Origin: an uncultured Halomonas sp.
GTDB taxonomy: Bacteria; Pseudomonadota; Gammaproteobacteria; Pseudomonadales; Halomonadaceae
Length of the DNA: 64,000 bases
Direction: 5' to 3'
Assembly: GCF_947490095.1 (NCBI RefSeq)
Contig: NZ_CANLFS010000010.1
Coordinates: forward strand, 1 to 64,000
The translations under genes were made by a program, and so were the position numbers. This document shows positions 27,059-38,350 of this stretch, piece after piece. The notes beneath the pieces are model-generated. The model was not told where the DNA came from and ran no database searches. It saw only the letters and a list, made by a program, of their open reading frames with translations. How positions within the stretch are numbered: position 1 is the first letter of the stretch; the number at the start of each line of letters is the position of its first letter.

Positions 27059-28357
27059 ATGACACGACTCTGGCGACGAGAAATGTGGCGCCTGGCCGCG
27101 CTGTGTGGCCTTGGCATGCTGCTTGGGTGGCCGTTTTCTGCCGTGGGCACCGGCCTTGCCGCGGCCTTGGGCGTGTATCTCGCTTACCAGCTGCGCCAGC
27201 TTCACGCGCTGCACCAATGGCTGACCCAGCCCTCCCTCGACAAGTCCCTCGTCGGCGGCGGCGTATGGGGGGAGCTGTTCGACCATCTCCATCGCTATCA
27301 GAAGGTCCAAGAGGTCACCCAGCGGCGGCTGCGTGACACCCTGTCGCGGATCAAGGATTCTTCGGAGGCCATGCGCGACAGCGTGGTCATGCTCGATAGC
27401 CACGGCTATATAGAGTGGTGGAATAGTGCCGCGGAACGCATGCTGGGCCTCCAGCGTATTCAGGGCCGACGGCAGCACATAACCCGCCTGCTGCGAGACC
27501 CGCACTTCGAGGACTACTTGCAGGCGCTGGACTATCGCGAGCCCTTGACCCTGGCGTCGCCTGTCGATGAACGGCGGGTCCTGCAGTACCAGATCACCCT
27601 TTACGGCAACGATGAGCGCCTGCTGATGGCGCGGGATATCACCCGCCTGCATCGCCTGGAACAGGTGCGCCGTGATTTCGTCGCCAATGTCTCCCACGAG
27701 CTGCGCACGCCCCTGACCGTGCTGACCGGGTATCTGGAGATCTATCAGGACATGGCCGAGGCACTGCCACCGAGGCTCGGGCGCGGCGTGTCGCAGATGC
27801 AAAAGCAGACCGCTCGCATGCAGAACCTGGTCAATGACCTGCTGCTGCTTTCCCGACTCGAAAACAACGATCGCAGCGGCGAGGATGCTCGCCTCAACCT
27901 TGCCGGCATGCTGGAGGCCGTACGCCGTGACGCCGAGGCACTGTCCGACAGCCAGCAGCGGATTACGCTGGATATACACAGCTCACTCGACCTGATGGGC
28001 TGTGAACAAGAGCTGCAGAGCGCGATATCCAACCTGGCATTCAATGCCGTGCGCTACTCCGGGCCGGGCAGCCGGATCGTCTTGCGCTGGCGCACACTCG
28101 GCGACGGCGCCTGCGTCGAAGTCGAGGACGACGGCGAAGGGATCGCGGCGGCCCATATACCACGCCTTACCGAGCGCTTTTATCGCATCGACAAGGGCCG
28201 CAGCACCGCCACCGGGGGCACCGGACTCGGGCTTGCCATCGTCAAGCACGTGCTGCTGCGCCACGAGGCACGACTGGAGATCGACTCCCAGCTGGGCCAG
28301 GGGGCTACCTTCCGCTGTGTGTTTCCCCGCCAGCGGCTGGTGGCTCCGCCGGCGTGA
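27059..28357 (+). CDS. phoR: Phosphate regulon sensor kinase PhoR
   Basis: Membrane histidine kinase that phosphorylates PhoB under phosphate limitation. The 432 residues show two N-terminal membrane segments (about 9-45), a PAS domain beginning near MRDSVVMLDSHGYIEWWN, the dimerisation region with His213 in VSHELRTPLT, and the ATPase domain with FNAVRYSG, DGEGIA and TGLGLAIVKH. It is co-transcribed with phoB and converges on pstB (6 bases between). Confidence 0.96.
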   Translation: MTRLWRREMWRLAALCGLGMLLGWPFSAVGTGLAAALGVYLAYQLRQLHALHQWLTQPSLDKSLVGGGVWGELFDHLHRYQKVQEVTQRRLRDTLSRIKDSSEAMRDSVVMLDSHGYIEWWNSAAERMLGLQRIQGRRQHITRLLRDPHFEDYLQALDYREPLTLASPVDERRVLQYQITLYGNDERLLMARDITRLHRLEQVRRDFVANVSHELRTPLTVLTGYLEIYQDMAEALPPRLGRGVSQMQKQTARMQNLVNDLLLLSRLENNDRSGEDARLNLAGMLEAVRRDAEALSDSQQRITLDIHSSLDLMGCEQELQSAISNLAFNAVRYSGPGSRIVLRWRTLGDGACVEVEDDGEGIAAAHIPRLTERFYRIDKGRSTATGGTGLGLAIVKHVLLRHEARLEIDSQLGQGATFRCVFPRQRLVAPPA

Positions 28358-28363
28358 TGTGTC

Positions 28364-29221
28364 TCAGCCGTAGCGACCGGTAATATAATCCTCGGCCTTG
28401 CGGGTGTGGGGGGTCGAGAACATCGCCTTGGTGTCGTTGTACTCGATCATCTCCCCCAGATGGAAAAAGGCCGTGTAGTCGGCGATTCGTGCGGCCTGCT
28501 GCATGTTGTGGGTGACCGTGATGATGGTGTAACGGCGCTTGAGCCGGTCCATCAGGTCCTCGATGGTGGCCGTGGAAATCGGGTCCAGCGCCGAGGTCGG
28601 CTCGTCCATCAGGATTACCTCCGGCTGCACGGCAATGGCGCGGGCGATGCACAGACGCTGTTGCTGGCCGCCGGACAGCGAGGTGCCGGGCTGGTGCAGC
28701 TTGTCCTTGACCTCCTCCCACAGGCCCGCATCGCGTAGCGAGCCTTCCACCAACGCCTCCACATCGGCCTTGCGACTCACGATATCGTGCATGCGCGGGG
28801 CATAGGCCACGTTGTCGAAGATCGACTTGGGAAAGGGGTTGGGCTTTTGAAACACCATGCCGACCCGGCGGCGCAGCGCCACCTCGTCCATCCCGGCGGC
28901 GTTCACGTCTTGCCCGTCGAGCTCCACCCGACCCTGGATGCGCACCCTGGGAATCAGGTCGTTCATGCGATTCAGGCAGCGCAGGAAGGTCGACTTGCCA
29001 CAACCAGAGGGGCCAATCAGTGCGGTGATATTGTTCTGATAGATATCCAGGTCGATCGATTTCAGCGCCTGGGTGTTCCCGTACCAGAGATCGAGGTCGC
29101 GGACCCGCACGCCGAGTTCATGACTGGCATCGGCGTTGCGGCTCACCGGCTCGCCGGGCGCGGACCCGCTCAGGGGCGATAGGCTCGTGGGGGAGGCGTG
29201 GCGATTCATGCGTATACTCAT
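28364..29221 (-). CDS. pstB: Phosphate ABC transporter ATP-binding protein PstB
   Basis: ATPase of the high-affinity phosphate importer. About 285 residues with Walker [11 protein letters not shown]-loop VFQKPNPFP, signature LSGGQQQR, Walker [13 protein letters not shown] and the switch THNMQQAAR. The N terminus has an extra ~40 residues before the ABC core. The start is uncertain: TTG at 29233 has a better placed AGAGGA; ATGs lie at 29221 and 29209. Last gene of the pstSCAB operon. Confidence 0.95.
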   Translation of the reverse strand: MSIRMNRHASPTSLSPLSGSAPGEPVSRNADASHELGVRVRDLDLWYGNTQALKSIDLDIYQNNITALIGPSGCGKSTFLRCLNRMNDLIPRVRIQGRVELDGQDVNAAGMDEVALRRRVGMVFQKPNPFPKSIFDNVAYAPRMHDIVSRKADVEALVEGSLRDAGLWEEVKDKLHQPGTSLSGGQQQRLCIARAIAVQPEVILMDEPTSALDPISTATIEDLMDRLKRRYTIITVTHNMQQAARIADYTAFFHLGEMIEYNDTKAMFSTPHTRKAEDYITGRYG

Positions 29222-29260
29222 CTTCGCGTTCAAGCTCGTTTGTCCTCTATGACGCCTGGA

Positions 29261-30427
29261 TTACCAGCGACGCTCCAGCCGCTTGCGCAGCATGACGGCA
29301 CCGGCATTCATGGAAATCAGCACCGCCAGCAGTACCAGGATGCCGCCCGAAGTCTTCTCGATGAAGGCGCGATCCGGCTCGCCTCCCCAGGTAAATATCT
29401 GCGCCGGCATGACCGTGGCGGCATCGGTCACCGAGCCGCTGATATCGGGAATAAATGCCACCATGCCGATGATGATCAGCGGTGCGGTCTCGCCCATGGC
29501 CTGGGCCAGGCCAATAATGGCGCCGGTCATGATGCCGGGCATTGCCAGCGGCAACACATGGTCGCGCACCACCTGCCAGCGCGAGCAACCGACGCCAAAG
29601 CCGGCATGGCGAATGGTGTCCGGCACGCTACGCAGCGCCGTGCGAGTCGAGATGATGATCACCGGCAGGGTCATCAGCGCCAGCGTCAGCCCGCCGGCCA
29701 GCGGCGACGAACGCGGCACGCCGACGACATTGATGAAGATCGCCAGCCCCAGCAGGCCATACAGGATCGAGGGAATCGCCGCCAGATTATTGATGTTGAT
29801 CTCGACCAGCTGGGTCATGCGGTTATCCGGCGCGAACTCTTCCAGATAGATCGCCGTCATCACGCCAATCGGAAAGGCCACGGCCAGCGTCACCATCAGG
29901 GTCAGCACGGTGCCCACGGCGGCCGAGGCGATGCCGGCGAGCTCGGGCATCTTGGAATCGCCGCTGGTGAAAAACCGTGTATTGAAACGCAGCTCGACCC
30001 GGCCCTCGGCCTGCAGCCGATTCACCGTCGCCGTGTCGCGCTCGCTCAGCTTGCTGTGATGGCCCTTCAGGTATTGATCCACCTGGCCATCGGCCAGCAC
30101 CCACTCGCTGCGCGTGGTGCCCTGAAGCGCCGGGTCGTCCCGCATGCGCGATGGAATCAGGCGCAGATAGCCGCGGCTGACCAGCGGACGCACGGCATCG
30201 GATACCGCCGCCAACGGCAGTCGACTGGCCTGCTCGCTGTAGTCCACTTCCACCTGAATCTGCGCCTGCTTGAAGGCCGGCAGCCCCTTGACCAGCATGT
30301 CGGTGAAAAACAGCACCAGAAACAAGCCGGCCAGGCCAAGCGCGCCCATGGATAGCCTCTTCAGCCAGCGGGTCTTGCGATGCCGCCGCCGAAGCTGGGC
30401 GCTGATCGCGTCGAAAGAGTGTGTCAT
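29261..30427 (-). CDS. pstA: Phosphate ABC transporter permease PstA
   Basis: Inner-membrane permease of the Pst importer. The 388-residue protein begins with a membrane segment (about 28-48) and an extracytoplasmic DUF3333-like domain (about 50-165), then a permease domain with six helices and the EAA-like motif HAGFGVGCSRWQVVRDHVLP. This long form is usual in Pseudomonas-like bacteria, unlike the shorter E. coli protein. It follows pstC by 17 bases. Confidence 0.94.
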   Translation of the reverse strand: MTHSFDAISAQLRRRHRKTRWLKRLSMGALGLAGLFLVLFFTDMLVKGLPAFKQAQIQVEVDYSEQASRLPLAAVSDAVRPLVSRGYLRLIPSRMRDDPALQGTTRSEWVLADGQVDQYLKGHHSKLSERDTATVNRLQAEGRVELRFNTRFFTSGDSKMPELAGIASAAVGTVLTLMVTLAVAFPIGVMTAIYLEEFAPDNRMTQLVEININNLAAIPSILYGLLGLAIFINVVGVPRSSPLAGGLTLALMTLPVIIISTRTALRSVPDTIRHAGFGVGCSRWQVVRDHVLPLAMPGIMTGAIIGLAQAMGETAPLIIIGMVAFIPDISGSVTDAATVMPAQIFTWGGEPDRAFIEKTSGGILVLLAVLISMNAGAVMLRKRLERRW

Positions 30428-30444
30428 CCCAGTGATTCCTCGAC

Positions 30445-31701
30445 TTAGAGATTGTTGACCCGATATTTCTCGCGAAAGCGGCGAATCATGATCACCGACA
30501 CCAGGTTGAGCGTCAGGGTCACCACGAACAGCACCAGCCCCAGGGCAAAGGCGGACAGCGTCTCGGCGCTGGCAAACTCCTGGTCCCCGGTCAGGGCGGC
30601 GACGATACGCACCGTGACCGTGGTCATGTTGTCCAGTGGATTGGCGGTCAGGTTGGGCAGCATGCCCGCCGCCATCACCACGATCATGGTTTCCCCCAGT
30701 GCCCGGGATACCGCCAGCAGCGAGGCCGAGATAATGCCGGGCAACGCCGCCGGCACCACCACATCGCGGATGGTCTCGCCCTGGGTCAGGCCCAGCGCCA
30801 GCGCCCCCTGGCGCATGCTGTCGGGCACCGAGTGGATGACGTCATCGGACAACGAGGAAATGAACGGGATGATCATGATGCCCATGACGATGCCCGGGGC
30901 CAGGGCGTTGTTGAAGTCGGCCTCGAGGCCGAGCAGCTGTGCCGCCGTGACGATCAACGGCGCCACGGTAATCGCCGCGAAGAAGCCGTAAACCACCGTG
31001 GGAATGCCGGCCAGCACCTCGAGCACCGGCTTGGCGATGCCACGCACCCGCGAGCCGGCGAATTCCGACATGTAGATGGCCGACAGCAAACCGATCGGAA
31101 TGGCCACCAGCATGGCGATCGCGGTGATCATGAAGGTGCCGGCAAACAGCGGCAGCGAGCCGAACTGGGCGGCACTGGCGCCTTCCTCGCCACGACCGGC
31201 CGCCTCCAGGAAGCTGGCACCGGGGTTCCAGACCGTGCCGGTGATGAAGTCCCAGAAGCCCTGCATCTGGAAGAAGCGCAGCGCCTCGCTGATGATCGAG
31301 ACCAGAATGCCCAGGGTGGTGAGAATGGAGATCAACGCGGCACCGGCCAGCATGAAGCGCACAAACGCCTCGATGGCGCGACGCGCGTGAAACGCCGGCC
31401 TGACCATGAGGATGCCGCCCACCAGGCCCATACAGGCCACGCCGATACTGACCACCAGCAGCATGGCGGTGGGGATCGTCCCCCCGATCAGCAGCATGCT
31501 CATGGCGCCGACCAGGCTCACCCCAAGCGCCGGCGCGGCGGTCGACAGCACGCCAAACCAGCCATACTGGTCGGGCTGGGCCGTCATCGCGGTGCCGCCG
31601 GCCCGCACCCTGGCCGCCTTGGCGCGCGCCGTGAAGAAGGCGACCAGTCCCAACACCACCAGGGCGGCACAGAGCAGGGCAAGATATTGATCGGTGTACA
31701 T
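30445..31701 (-). CDS. pstC: Phosphate ABC transporter permease PstC
   Basis: Second permease of the Pst importer. The 418-residue protein has additional N-terminal hydrophobic segments (about 5-22, 42-70 and 100-130) ahead of a permease core with EFAGSRVRGIAKPVLEVLAG and EAA-like QGALALGLTQGETIRDVV. I use the ATG at 31701; an in-frame TTG at 31716 is less likely. It ends 17 bases before pstA. Confidence 0.94.
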   Translation of the reverse strand: MYTDQYLALLCAALVVLGLVAFFTARAKAARVRAGGTAMTAQPDQYGWFGVLSTAAPALGVSLVGAMSMLLIGGTIPTAMLLVVSIGVACMGLVGGILMVRPAFHARRAIEAFVRFMLAGAALISILTTLGILVSIISEALRFFQMQGFWDFITGTVWNPGASFLEAAGRGEEGASAAQFGSLPLFAGTFMITAIAMLVAIPIGLLSAIYMSEFAGSRVRGIAKPVLEVLAGIPTVVYGFFAAITVAPLIVTAAQLLGLEADFNNALAPGIVMGIMIIPFISSLSDDVIHSVPDSMRQGALALGLTQGETIRDVVVPAALPGIISASLLAVSRALGETMIVVMAAGMLPNLTANPLDNMTTVTVRIVAALTGDQEFASAETLSAFALGLVLFVVTLTLNLVSVIMIRRFREKYRVNNL

Positions 31702-31797
31702 AGCTATCTCTCGCAATGGTCATCCACGTATGCCGCCGATACCCGACGGCCGGCCCCCAGCGGGTGGCCGGCCGATGTTGCACGGTCAGGGCAGTGT

Positions 31798-32853
31798 TCA
31801 GTCGAGGTCACTCGGCTCAAGCGAGGCGCGGCGTTCCACCGTGTCGCGCGCATCCCCGCGCAGGCTCGACTCGGCCGGGATCAGGCCGACCCCCTTCAGA
31901 TAGCCCAGATCCCCCACCATCTGCTCGCTCATGAACAGCTCGGCGTAGGCATACAGCGCCGGCACCTCCTCGGCGTGCTGGTTCTTGATATAGAAGAACA
32001 GCGAGCGGGATACCGGATACTCGCCGCTACCGATGGCCTCGGGCGTCGGTGCCACACCATCGATGCTGGAGCCCTGCAGGGTGTCGGCGTTCTCTTCGAG
32101 GAAGGAGTAGCCGAAGAGGCCAAAGGCACTGGTGTTCTCGGCAAGGCGCTTGACGATCAGGTTGTCGTTCTCGCCGGAATCGACATAGGCCCCATCGGCG
32201 CGAATATCGGTGTAACCATCACCGCCATAGGCCTCCATTGACTCGGACGCGGCCTCCATCACCAGTTCTTCGAAGGCGTCCCGGGTGCCGGAGGTGGTCG
32301 GCGGGCCATAGACGGCGATCTCGCGGTCCGGCAAGGACGCATCGACTTCATTCCAGCGGCCATAGGGATTGTCGATTAGCTCACCATCAACCGGCACCTT
32401 GGCGGCCAGGGCCAGGAACAGCTGTTCGCGGGTCACGTCCATCGCCGGATTCGCGCCGGACTGGGCGAGGGCGATGCCGTCATAGCCGACGAAGGCTTCG
32501 GTGATATCGGTGACGCCGTTCTCGACACAGCGCTCGAACTCGGAAGGCTTCATGCGGCGCGAAGCATTGCTGATGTCCGGGGTGCCCTCGCCGATGCCGT
32601 TGCAGAACAGGCGCAGGCCACCGCCGGAGCCGGTGGATTCGATGACCGGTGTCGGATAGTCGGTGGTCGCCCCGAACTCCTCGGCCACATAGCTGGCAAA
32701 GGGGTACACGGTGCTGGAGCCCACGATGCGAACCTGGTCCCGGGCCTGGGCAATACCGACCACGCCGATGACGGCGGCAGCGATGGCGGTCGTCTTGAAG
32801 GTCGTCTTGAAGGCGCGTTGCTTGAAAGCATCGTTGTTAAAGGTACGGCTCAT
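31798..32853 (-). CDS. pstS: Phosphate-binding periplasmic protein PstS
   Basis: Periplasmic receptor that delivers phosphate to PstCA. The 351-residue protein has a signal peptide ending near VVGIAQA-RD and a mature domain with the binding-site segments IVGSSTVYPFASY, STGSGGGLRLFC, and TTSGTRDAFEEL. ATG at 32853 follows AGGAGCG. A PhoB box lies about 60 bases upstream. First gene of pstSCAB. Confidence 0.95.
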   Translation of the reverse strand: MSRTFNNDAFKQRAFKTTFKTTAIAAAVIGVVGIAQARDQVRIVGSSTVYPFASYVAEEFGATTDYPTPVIESTGSGGGLRLFCNGIGEGTPDISNASRRMKPSEFERCVENGVTDITEAFVGYDGIALAQSGANPAMDVTREQLFLALAAKVPVDGELIDNPYGRWNEVDASLPDREIAVYGPPTTSGTRDAFEELVMEAASESMEAYGGDGYTDIRADGAYVDSGENDNLIVKRLAENTSAFGLFGYSFLEENADTLQGSSIDGVAPTPEAIGSGEYPVSRSLFFYIKNQHAEEVPALYAYAELFMSEQMVGDLGYLKGVGLIPAESSLRGDARDTVERRASLEPSDLD

Positions 32854-32914
32854 GGAAGGCGCTCCTGATGAGGTAGGTGTTCGTCCCTTGCGATGCCGAA
32901 GATGGCCCACGAAG

Positions 32915-32932
32915 GTGACAACTTCATGACAG
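32915..32932 (-). promoter_or_regulatory. Pho box upstream of pstS
   Basis: Read on the minus strand: CTGTCAT, four bases GAAG, TTGTCAC. This is almost identical to the PhoB consensus of two 7-base repeats separated by four bases, 62 bases from the pstS start. Confidence 0.9.
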
Positions 32933-32948
32933 CCTCAAAAAAATCCGC

Positions 32949-33074
32949 CTTACTCGCGCGCCTTCCTTGCACGTCTTACTCGCACGTCTTACTCGCACGT
33001 CTTACTCGCACGTCTTACTCGCACGTCTGACTCGCACGTCTGACTCGCTCGCACGTCTGACTCGCTCGCTCTCC
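32949..33074. repeat. Tandem 13-bp repeat array between pstS and phoU
   Basis: Units CTTACTCGCACGT start at 32975, 32988, 33001 and 33014, then change to CTGACTCGCACGT at 33027 and 33040, with a 17-base variant (CTCGCTCG insertion) and another unit at 33057. Partial, diverged units flank the array. No ORF fits it. Confidence 0.85.
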
Positions 33075-33313
33075 TTACGCGCTCCCGCTGCACCCTCCTG
33101 CGAAAACTGCCGCTGCACCGTGTGAACTGGGCCTTGGGCACCGCCCCATTGGCGAGGAGACGAAGGATCGCCGGGCTTAACCTGTTTGCAACATAGCTTC
33201 GCTAGCCTTTGAGGCTGCGACATGCCCCGCTTGTCACCCAGCAAGAGCAGGGCGTACCGACGATGACATGATCGGGCATGGGCGTGGTTGCCCATGCCTG
33301 TGGAGGGCCACCG

Positions 33314-33751
33314 ATGACCATGACCAACAACTCCCATCGCCAGCATATTTCCTGCCAGTTCCATCAGGAGCTGGAGGCATTGAAAGCGCATCTGATGGAC
33401 ATGGGTGCCCTGGTGGAAAAGCAGGTGCAGGATGCGACGCGCTCGCTGCTCGAGTCGGACACGGCACTGGCGCAGCGGGTGATAGCCAACGACCGGCGCG
33501 TCAATGACATGCAGATCAAGATCGACGACGAGTGCGCCCTGCTGCTGATGCGCCGTCAGCCGGCGGCCTCGGACCTGCGCCTTGTGCTAGCGGTGACCCG
33601 CGCCACGTCGGATCTCGAGCGCATCGGCGACCATGCCAGCAACCTGGCGGAGTATGTGATCTACCTGGTCGAGGGCATGGATGTGCGCCATCAGGATATT
33701 GACGACGTAGCCTCCCGCATCGGGGCCGAGGACCCTCCTCGGCCTGAGTGA
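33314..33751 (+). CDS. phoU: Shortened PhoU with internal deletion
   Basis: PhoU normally has about 230-240 residues in two similar three-helix bundles and links Pst transport to PhoR. Here the 145-residue protein keeps the first bundle start (HQELEALKAHLMDMG, RRQPAASDLRLVLAVTRAT) and jumps at SDLERIGDHASN to the end of the second bundle (LAEYVIYLVEGMDVRHQ). The first LERIGD repeat has been joined to the second, losing about 100 residues in frame. GGAGG precedes the ATG. It is divergent from pstS, not in the pst operon. It is either a mini-PhoU or a non-functional remnant. Confidence 0.85.
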   Translation: MTMTNNSHRQHISCQFHQELEALKAHLMDMGALVEKQVQDATRSLLESDTALAQRVIANDRRVNDMQIKIDDECALLLMRRQPAASDLRLVLAVTRATSDLERIGDHASNLAEYVIYLVEGMDVRHQDIDDVASRIGAEDPPRPE

Positions 33752-33773
33752 ATCGGCCGCGCCAGCCATGGAT

Positions 33774-35276
33774 TCACCCCTTCAACAGCCGGTCGAGCTG
33801 GCGATAGCCCACCGCCTCGATCAACTGCTCCCGCTCGGGCCTGGACGCCCCCGCCAGGTCGGCCAGGGTCAAGGCCACCCTCAACACGCGATGATAGGCC
33901 CGGGCCGAGAGCCGGAGCCGCTCCAGTACCGCCGCCAGCCAGGCGCGGTCGGCCGCCGAGAGGGCACAGGCCGCCTCCAGCCCACGCCCGGCCAGGTGGG
34001 CGTTGAGCGCCCCCCGCGCCAGCTGACGCTCGCGTGCCGCCAGCACCCGCCGACGCACCGTGGCGGAGTCCTCACCCGCCTGATTGGCCGTCAGCTGTTC
34101 CGGCGGCAGGGCCGGGACCTCCACCTGCAGATCGATGCGGTCGAGCAGCGGGCCGGAGAGGCGCGCCTGATAGCGCTGGATCTGCGCCGCCGTGCAGTGG
34201 CAGGCCTGGCGCGGATCGCCCAGGTGGCCACAGGGGCAAGGGTTCATCGCCGCCACCAGCTGGAAACGCGCCGGATAGCGGCGCTCGTGGCTGGCCCGAG
34301 CGATATGGATGCGCCCCGACTCCATGGGCTCACGCATCACCTCCAGCACATGGCGCGGAAACTCCGGTAGCTCGTCCAGGAACAGCACCCCATGGTGGGC
34401 CAGCGAGATCTCCCCGGGGCGCGGCTTGGCGCCGCCGCCTACCAGCGCGACGGCGCTGGCGGTATGGTGCGGCGAGCGAAAGGGACGCCTCCCCCACTCG
34501 GCGCGCAGCGGCAACCCATTGACCGAGCGCACCGCCGCCACTTCGAGGGCTTCTTCCTCGGTCAGCGGCGGCAGGATCCCCGGCAAGCGACTGGCCAGCA
34601 TGGTCTTGCCGGTGCCGGGCGGGCCGGCGAAGAGCAGGTTATGGGCGCCGGCGGCGGCGACCTCCAGGGCACGGCGGGCCTGGAACTGGCCGCGCACCTC
34701 GGCGAGGTCGGGCAGTGTCTGTACCGCCTGGGGCGGGCGCGACAATCGGTGGGGGGTGATCGGGGTCTGGCCCAGCAGATGGGCCACTACCTCGAGCAGA
34801 TGATCGGCGGGCAACACCTCGAGCTCACCGGCCAGCGCCGCCTCATCGGCGTTGATCCGGGGCACGATCAGGCGCCGACCGGCGCGGCGCGCCGCCAGGG
34901 CCAGGGGTAACACCCCCTCGACACGTCGGAGTGCACCGTCCAGCGCCAGCTCGCCGACGCTCTCGATATTCTCCAGGCAGGTGGGAGGCAGCTGCCCCGA
35001 GGCCAGCAGCAGCCCCAGGGCAATGGGCAGGTCGAAGCGGCCGCCCTCCTTGGGCAGGTCGGCGGGGGCCAGGTTGAGGGTGATGCGGCGCAGCGGATAC
35101 TCGAAGCCGGCATTGACCAGGGCGCTGCGCACCCGTTCCCGGCTTTCCTTTACCGCCGCCTCCGGCAGGCCGACCAGCGTCATGCTGGGCAAGCCGTTGG
35201 AGAGGTGCACTTCTACCTGCACCGCAGGGGCCTCCAGGCCGAGACCGGCCCGGGTGTGCACGATCGCCAGCATCAT
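33774..35276 (-). CDS. comM: ComM/YifB family AAA+ ATPase
   Basis: AAA+ helicase-like protein that promotes branch migration in natural transformation. The 500 residues have an N-terminal ribosomal S5-like fold (about 1-170), the AAA+ core with Walker A GPPGTGKTM and Walker B LFLDELPEF, and the C-terminal Mg-chelatase-related part with CPCGHLGD and LSGPLLDRIDLQVEVP. Full length for the family. It is followed by ubiK upstream on the same strand. Confidence 0.92.
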   Translation of the reverse strand: MMLAIVHTRAGLGLEAPAVQVEVHLSNGLPSMTLVGLPEAAVKESRERVRSALVNAGFEYPLRRITLNLAPADLPKEGGRFDLPIALGLLLASGQLPPTCLENIESVGELALDGALRRVEGVLPLALAARRAGRRLIVPRINADEAALAGELEVLPADHLLEVVAHLLGQTPITPHRLSRPPQAVQTLPDLAEVRGQFQARRALEVAAAGAHNLLFAGPPGTGKTMLASRLPGILPPLTEEEALEVAAVRSVNGLPLRAEWGRRPFRSPHHTASAVALVGGGAKPRPGEISLAHHGVLFLDELPEFPRHVLEVMREPMESGRIHIARASHERRYPARFQLVAAMNPCPCGHLGDPRQACHCTAAQIQRYQARLSGPLLDRIDLQVEVPALPPEQLTANQAGEDSATVRRRVLAARERQLARGALNAHLAGRGLEAACALSAADRAWLAAVLERLRLSARAYHRVLRVALTLADLAGASRPEREQLIEAVGYRQLDRLLKG

Positions 35277-35333
35277 CGGCGCTCCCTCGCGAAAGGACTG
35301 CCTTCAGGCTAGTCCAGCCAGGGAGCGCGCGCC

Positions 35334-35693
35334 TCAGCGTCCCGCTTCGTCGGCGTCCTCTTCCGCCCGGCTCGATGCCTCGTCAGCGGCAGATTCGCCG
35401 GACGCGTCGACCGTTCCGGCGTCAGCGGACACGGCCCCGGCGTCGGACTGGGCTTCCACCAGTGCCTCCAGGGCCGCCACCTGCTTCTCCAGCGACTCGA
35501 CCCTGGCGCGGGTGCGCTGCAGCACATCCATCAGGATGTCGAAATCCTCGCGGGAGACCAGCTCCAGGCGGTCGAAGGCCCCCCTGACGACCTGTTGAAC
35601 ACCTTTCTGCACCTCTTCAGGCGCCTGTGAGGCCCCCTGCAGGCGCTCGCCGATCTGCTGGGCCAACCGGCCGATTCTGTCCTGGGTCGCCAT
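35334..35693 (-). CDS. ubiK: Ubiquinone biosynthesis accessory factor UbiK
   Basis: Small membrane-associated trimeric factor of the aerobic Ubi complex. The 119 residues have the UbiK/BMFP fold: DRIGRLAQQIGERLQ, then a region VVRGAFDRLELVSREDFD and a coiled coil RVESLEKQVAALEALVE, then a long acidic low-complexity tail (about 85-119) longer than in E. coli. Start ATG at 35693 follows AGGAG. It complements the anaerobic UbiTUV found elsewhere in the window. Confidence 0.9.
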   Translation of the reverse strand: MATQDRIGRLAQQIGERLQGASQAPEEVQKGVQQVVRGAFDRLELVSREDFDILMDVLQRTRARVESLEKQVAALEALVEAQSDAGAVSADAGTVDASGESAADEASSRAEEDADEAGR

Positions 35694-35888
35694 GGCGATT
35701 CTCCTGATTGGGAATGATCCCCCACAGGATACGCGTGGCGCCCCCGTGACGCATGCCCTCTTGCGGGGCGTGAGGGGTGTTCCCGGGCACCATCGGGGGG
35801 CATTGCCCCGCCGGGAGCCCGGAGACGGCGGCACAGATCATCACAAAATAACTCACAAAAAGTTGATATTTATAGGGTTTTCTTTTTT

Positions 35889-35904
35889 TGGCATGTCATG
35901 CGCT
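35889..35904 (+). promoter_or_regulatory. Candidate sigma-54 promoter of glnK
   Basis: TGGCAT, five bases, GCGCT keeps the -24 GG and -12 GC of sigma-54 promoters at the correct spacing with mismatches at the other positions. It lies 58 bases before the glnK start in an AT-rich leader. NtrC control would be expected for glnK-amtB. Confidence 0.5.
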
Positions 35905-35907
35905 TAG

Positions 35908-36300
<393 letters not shown>

Positions 36301-36353
36301 GCATTGCCGCCCCCTCTGCCACCGCTTGGAGCCTACCCGCCTGGAGACGTCCC

Positions 36354-37604
<1,251 letters not shown>

Positions 37605-37624
37605 AGGCAACGCGCCACGAGTGA

Positions 37625-38170
<546 letters not shown>

Positions 38171-38211
38171 AGGATATCGCCATCGAAACTCCCGGCAAGG
38201 GGTTTTCGTAT

Positions 38212-38291
38212 AGCATAAAGCGTATGGCTTACAGCTACGGGCGCAGCCCAGCTGGGGTTTTCTTACAGCGTAAAGCGTATGGCTTACAGCT
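38212..38291. repeat. 25-bp direct repeat pair
   Basis: The 25-base sequences at 38212-38236 and 38267-38291 differ at one base (AGCATAAAGCG versus AGCGTAAAGCG, then TATGGCTTACAGCT), 55 bases apart. Both contain GGCTTAC, the reverse complement of the GTAAGCC unit in the heptamer array. Confidence 0.85.
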
Positions 38292-38323
38292 CTCAGCAGG
38301 GCCGAGGACGTACGGCGTAAAGC

Positions 38324-38340
38324 GCCCGGCGCAGCCGGGC
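38324..38340 (-). terminator. Terminator-like hairpin after fpr
   Basis: Stem GCCCGGC and GCCGGGC around a 3-base loop, ten bases after the fpr stop on the minus strand, followed by GCTTTACG with a short T run. Confidence 0.5.
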
Positions 38341-38350
38341 TATGCCCGGA

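Larger units (their letters stand above)
32854..33313. other. Intergenic region between pstS and phoU
   Basis: 460 bases with no plausible gene. It holds the pstS Pho box (32915-32932), a run of A/T bases at 32936-32943, and a 13-base tandem repeat array (32949-33074). The phoU promoter probably lies in the right-hand part. Confidence 0.7.

Noticed and set aside
32949..33074. CRISPR array
   Set aside because: Units are 13 bases and directly joined, with no spacers and no cas genes nearby.
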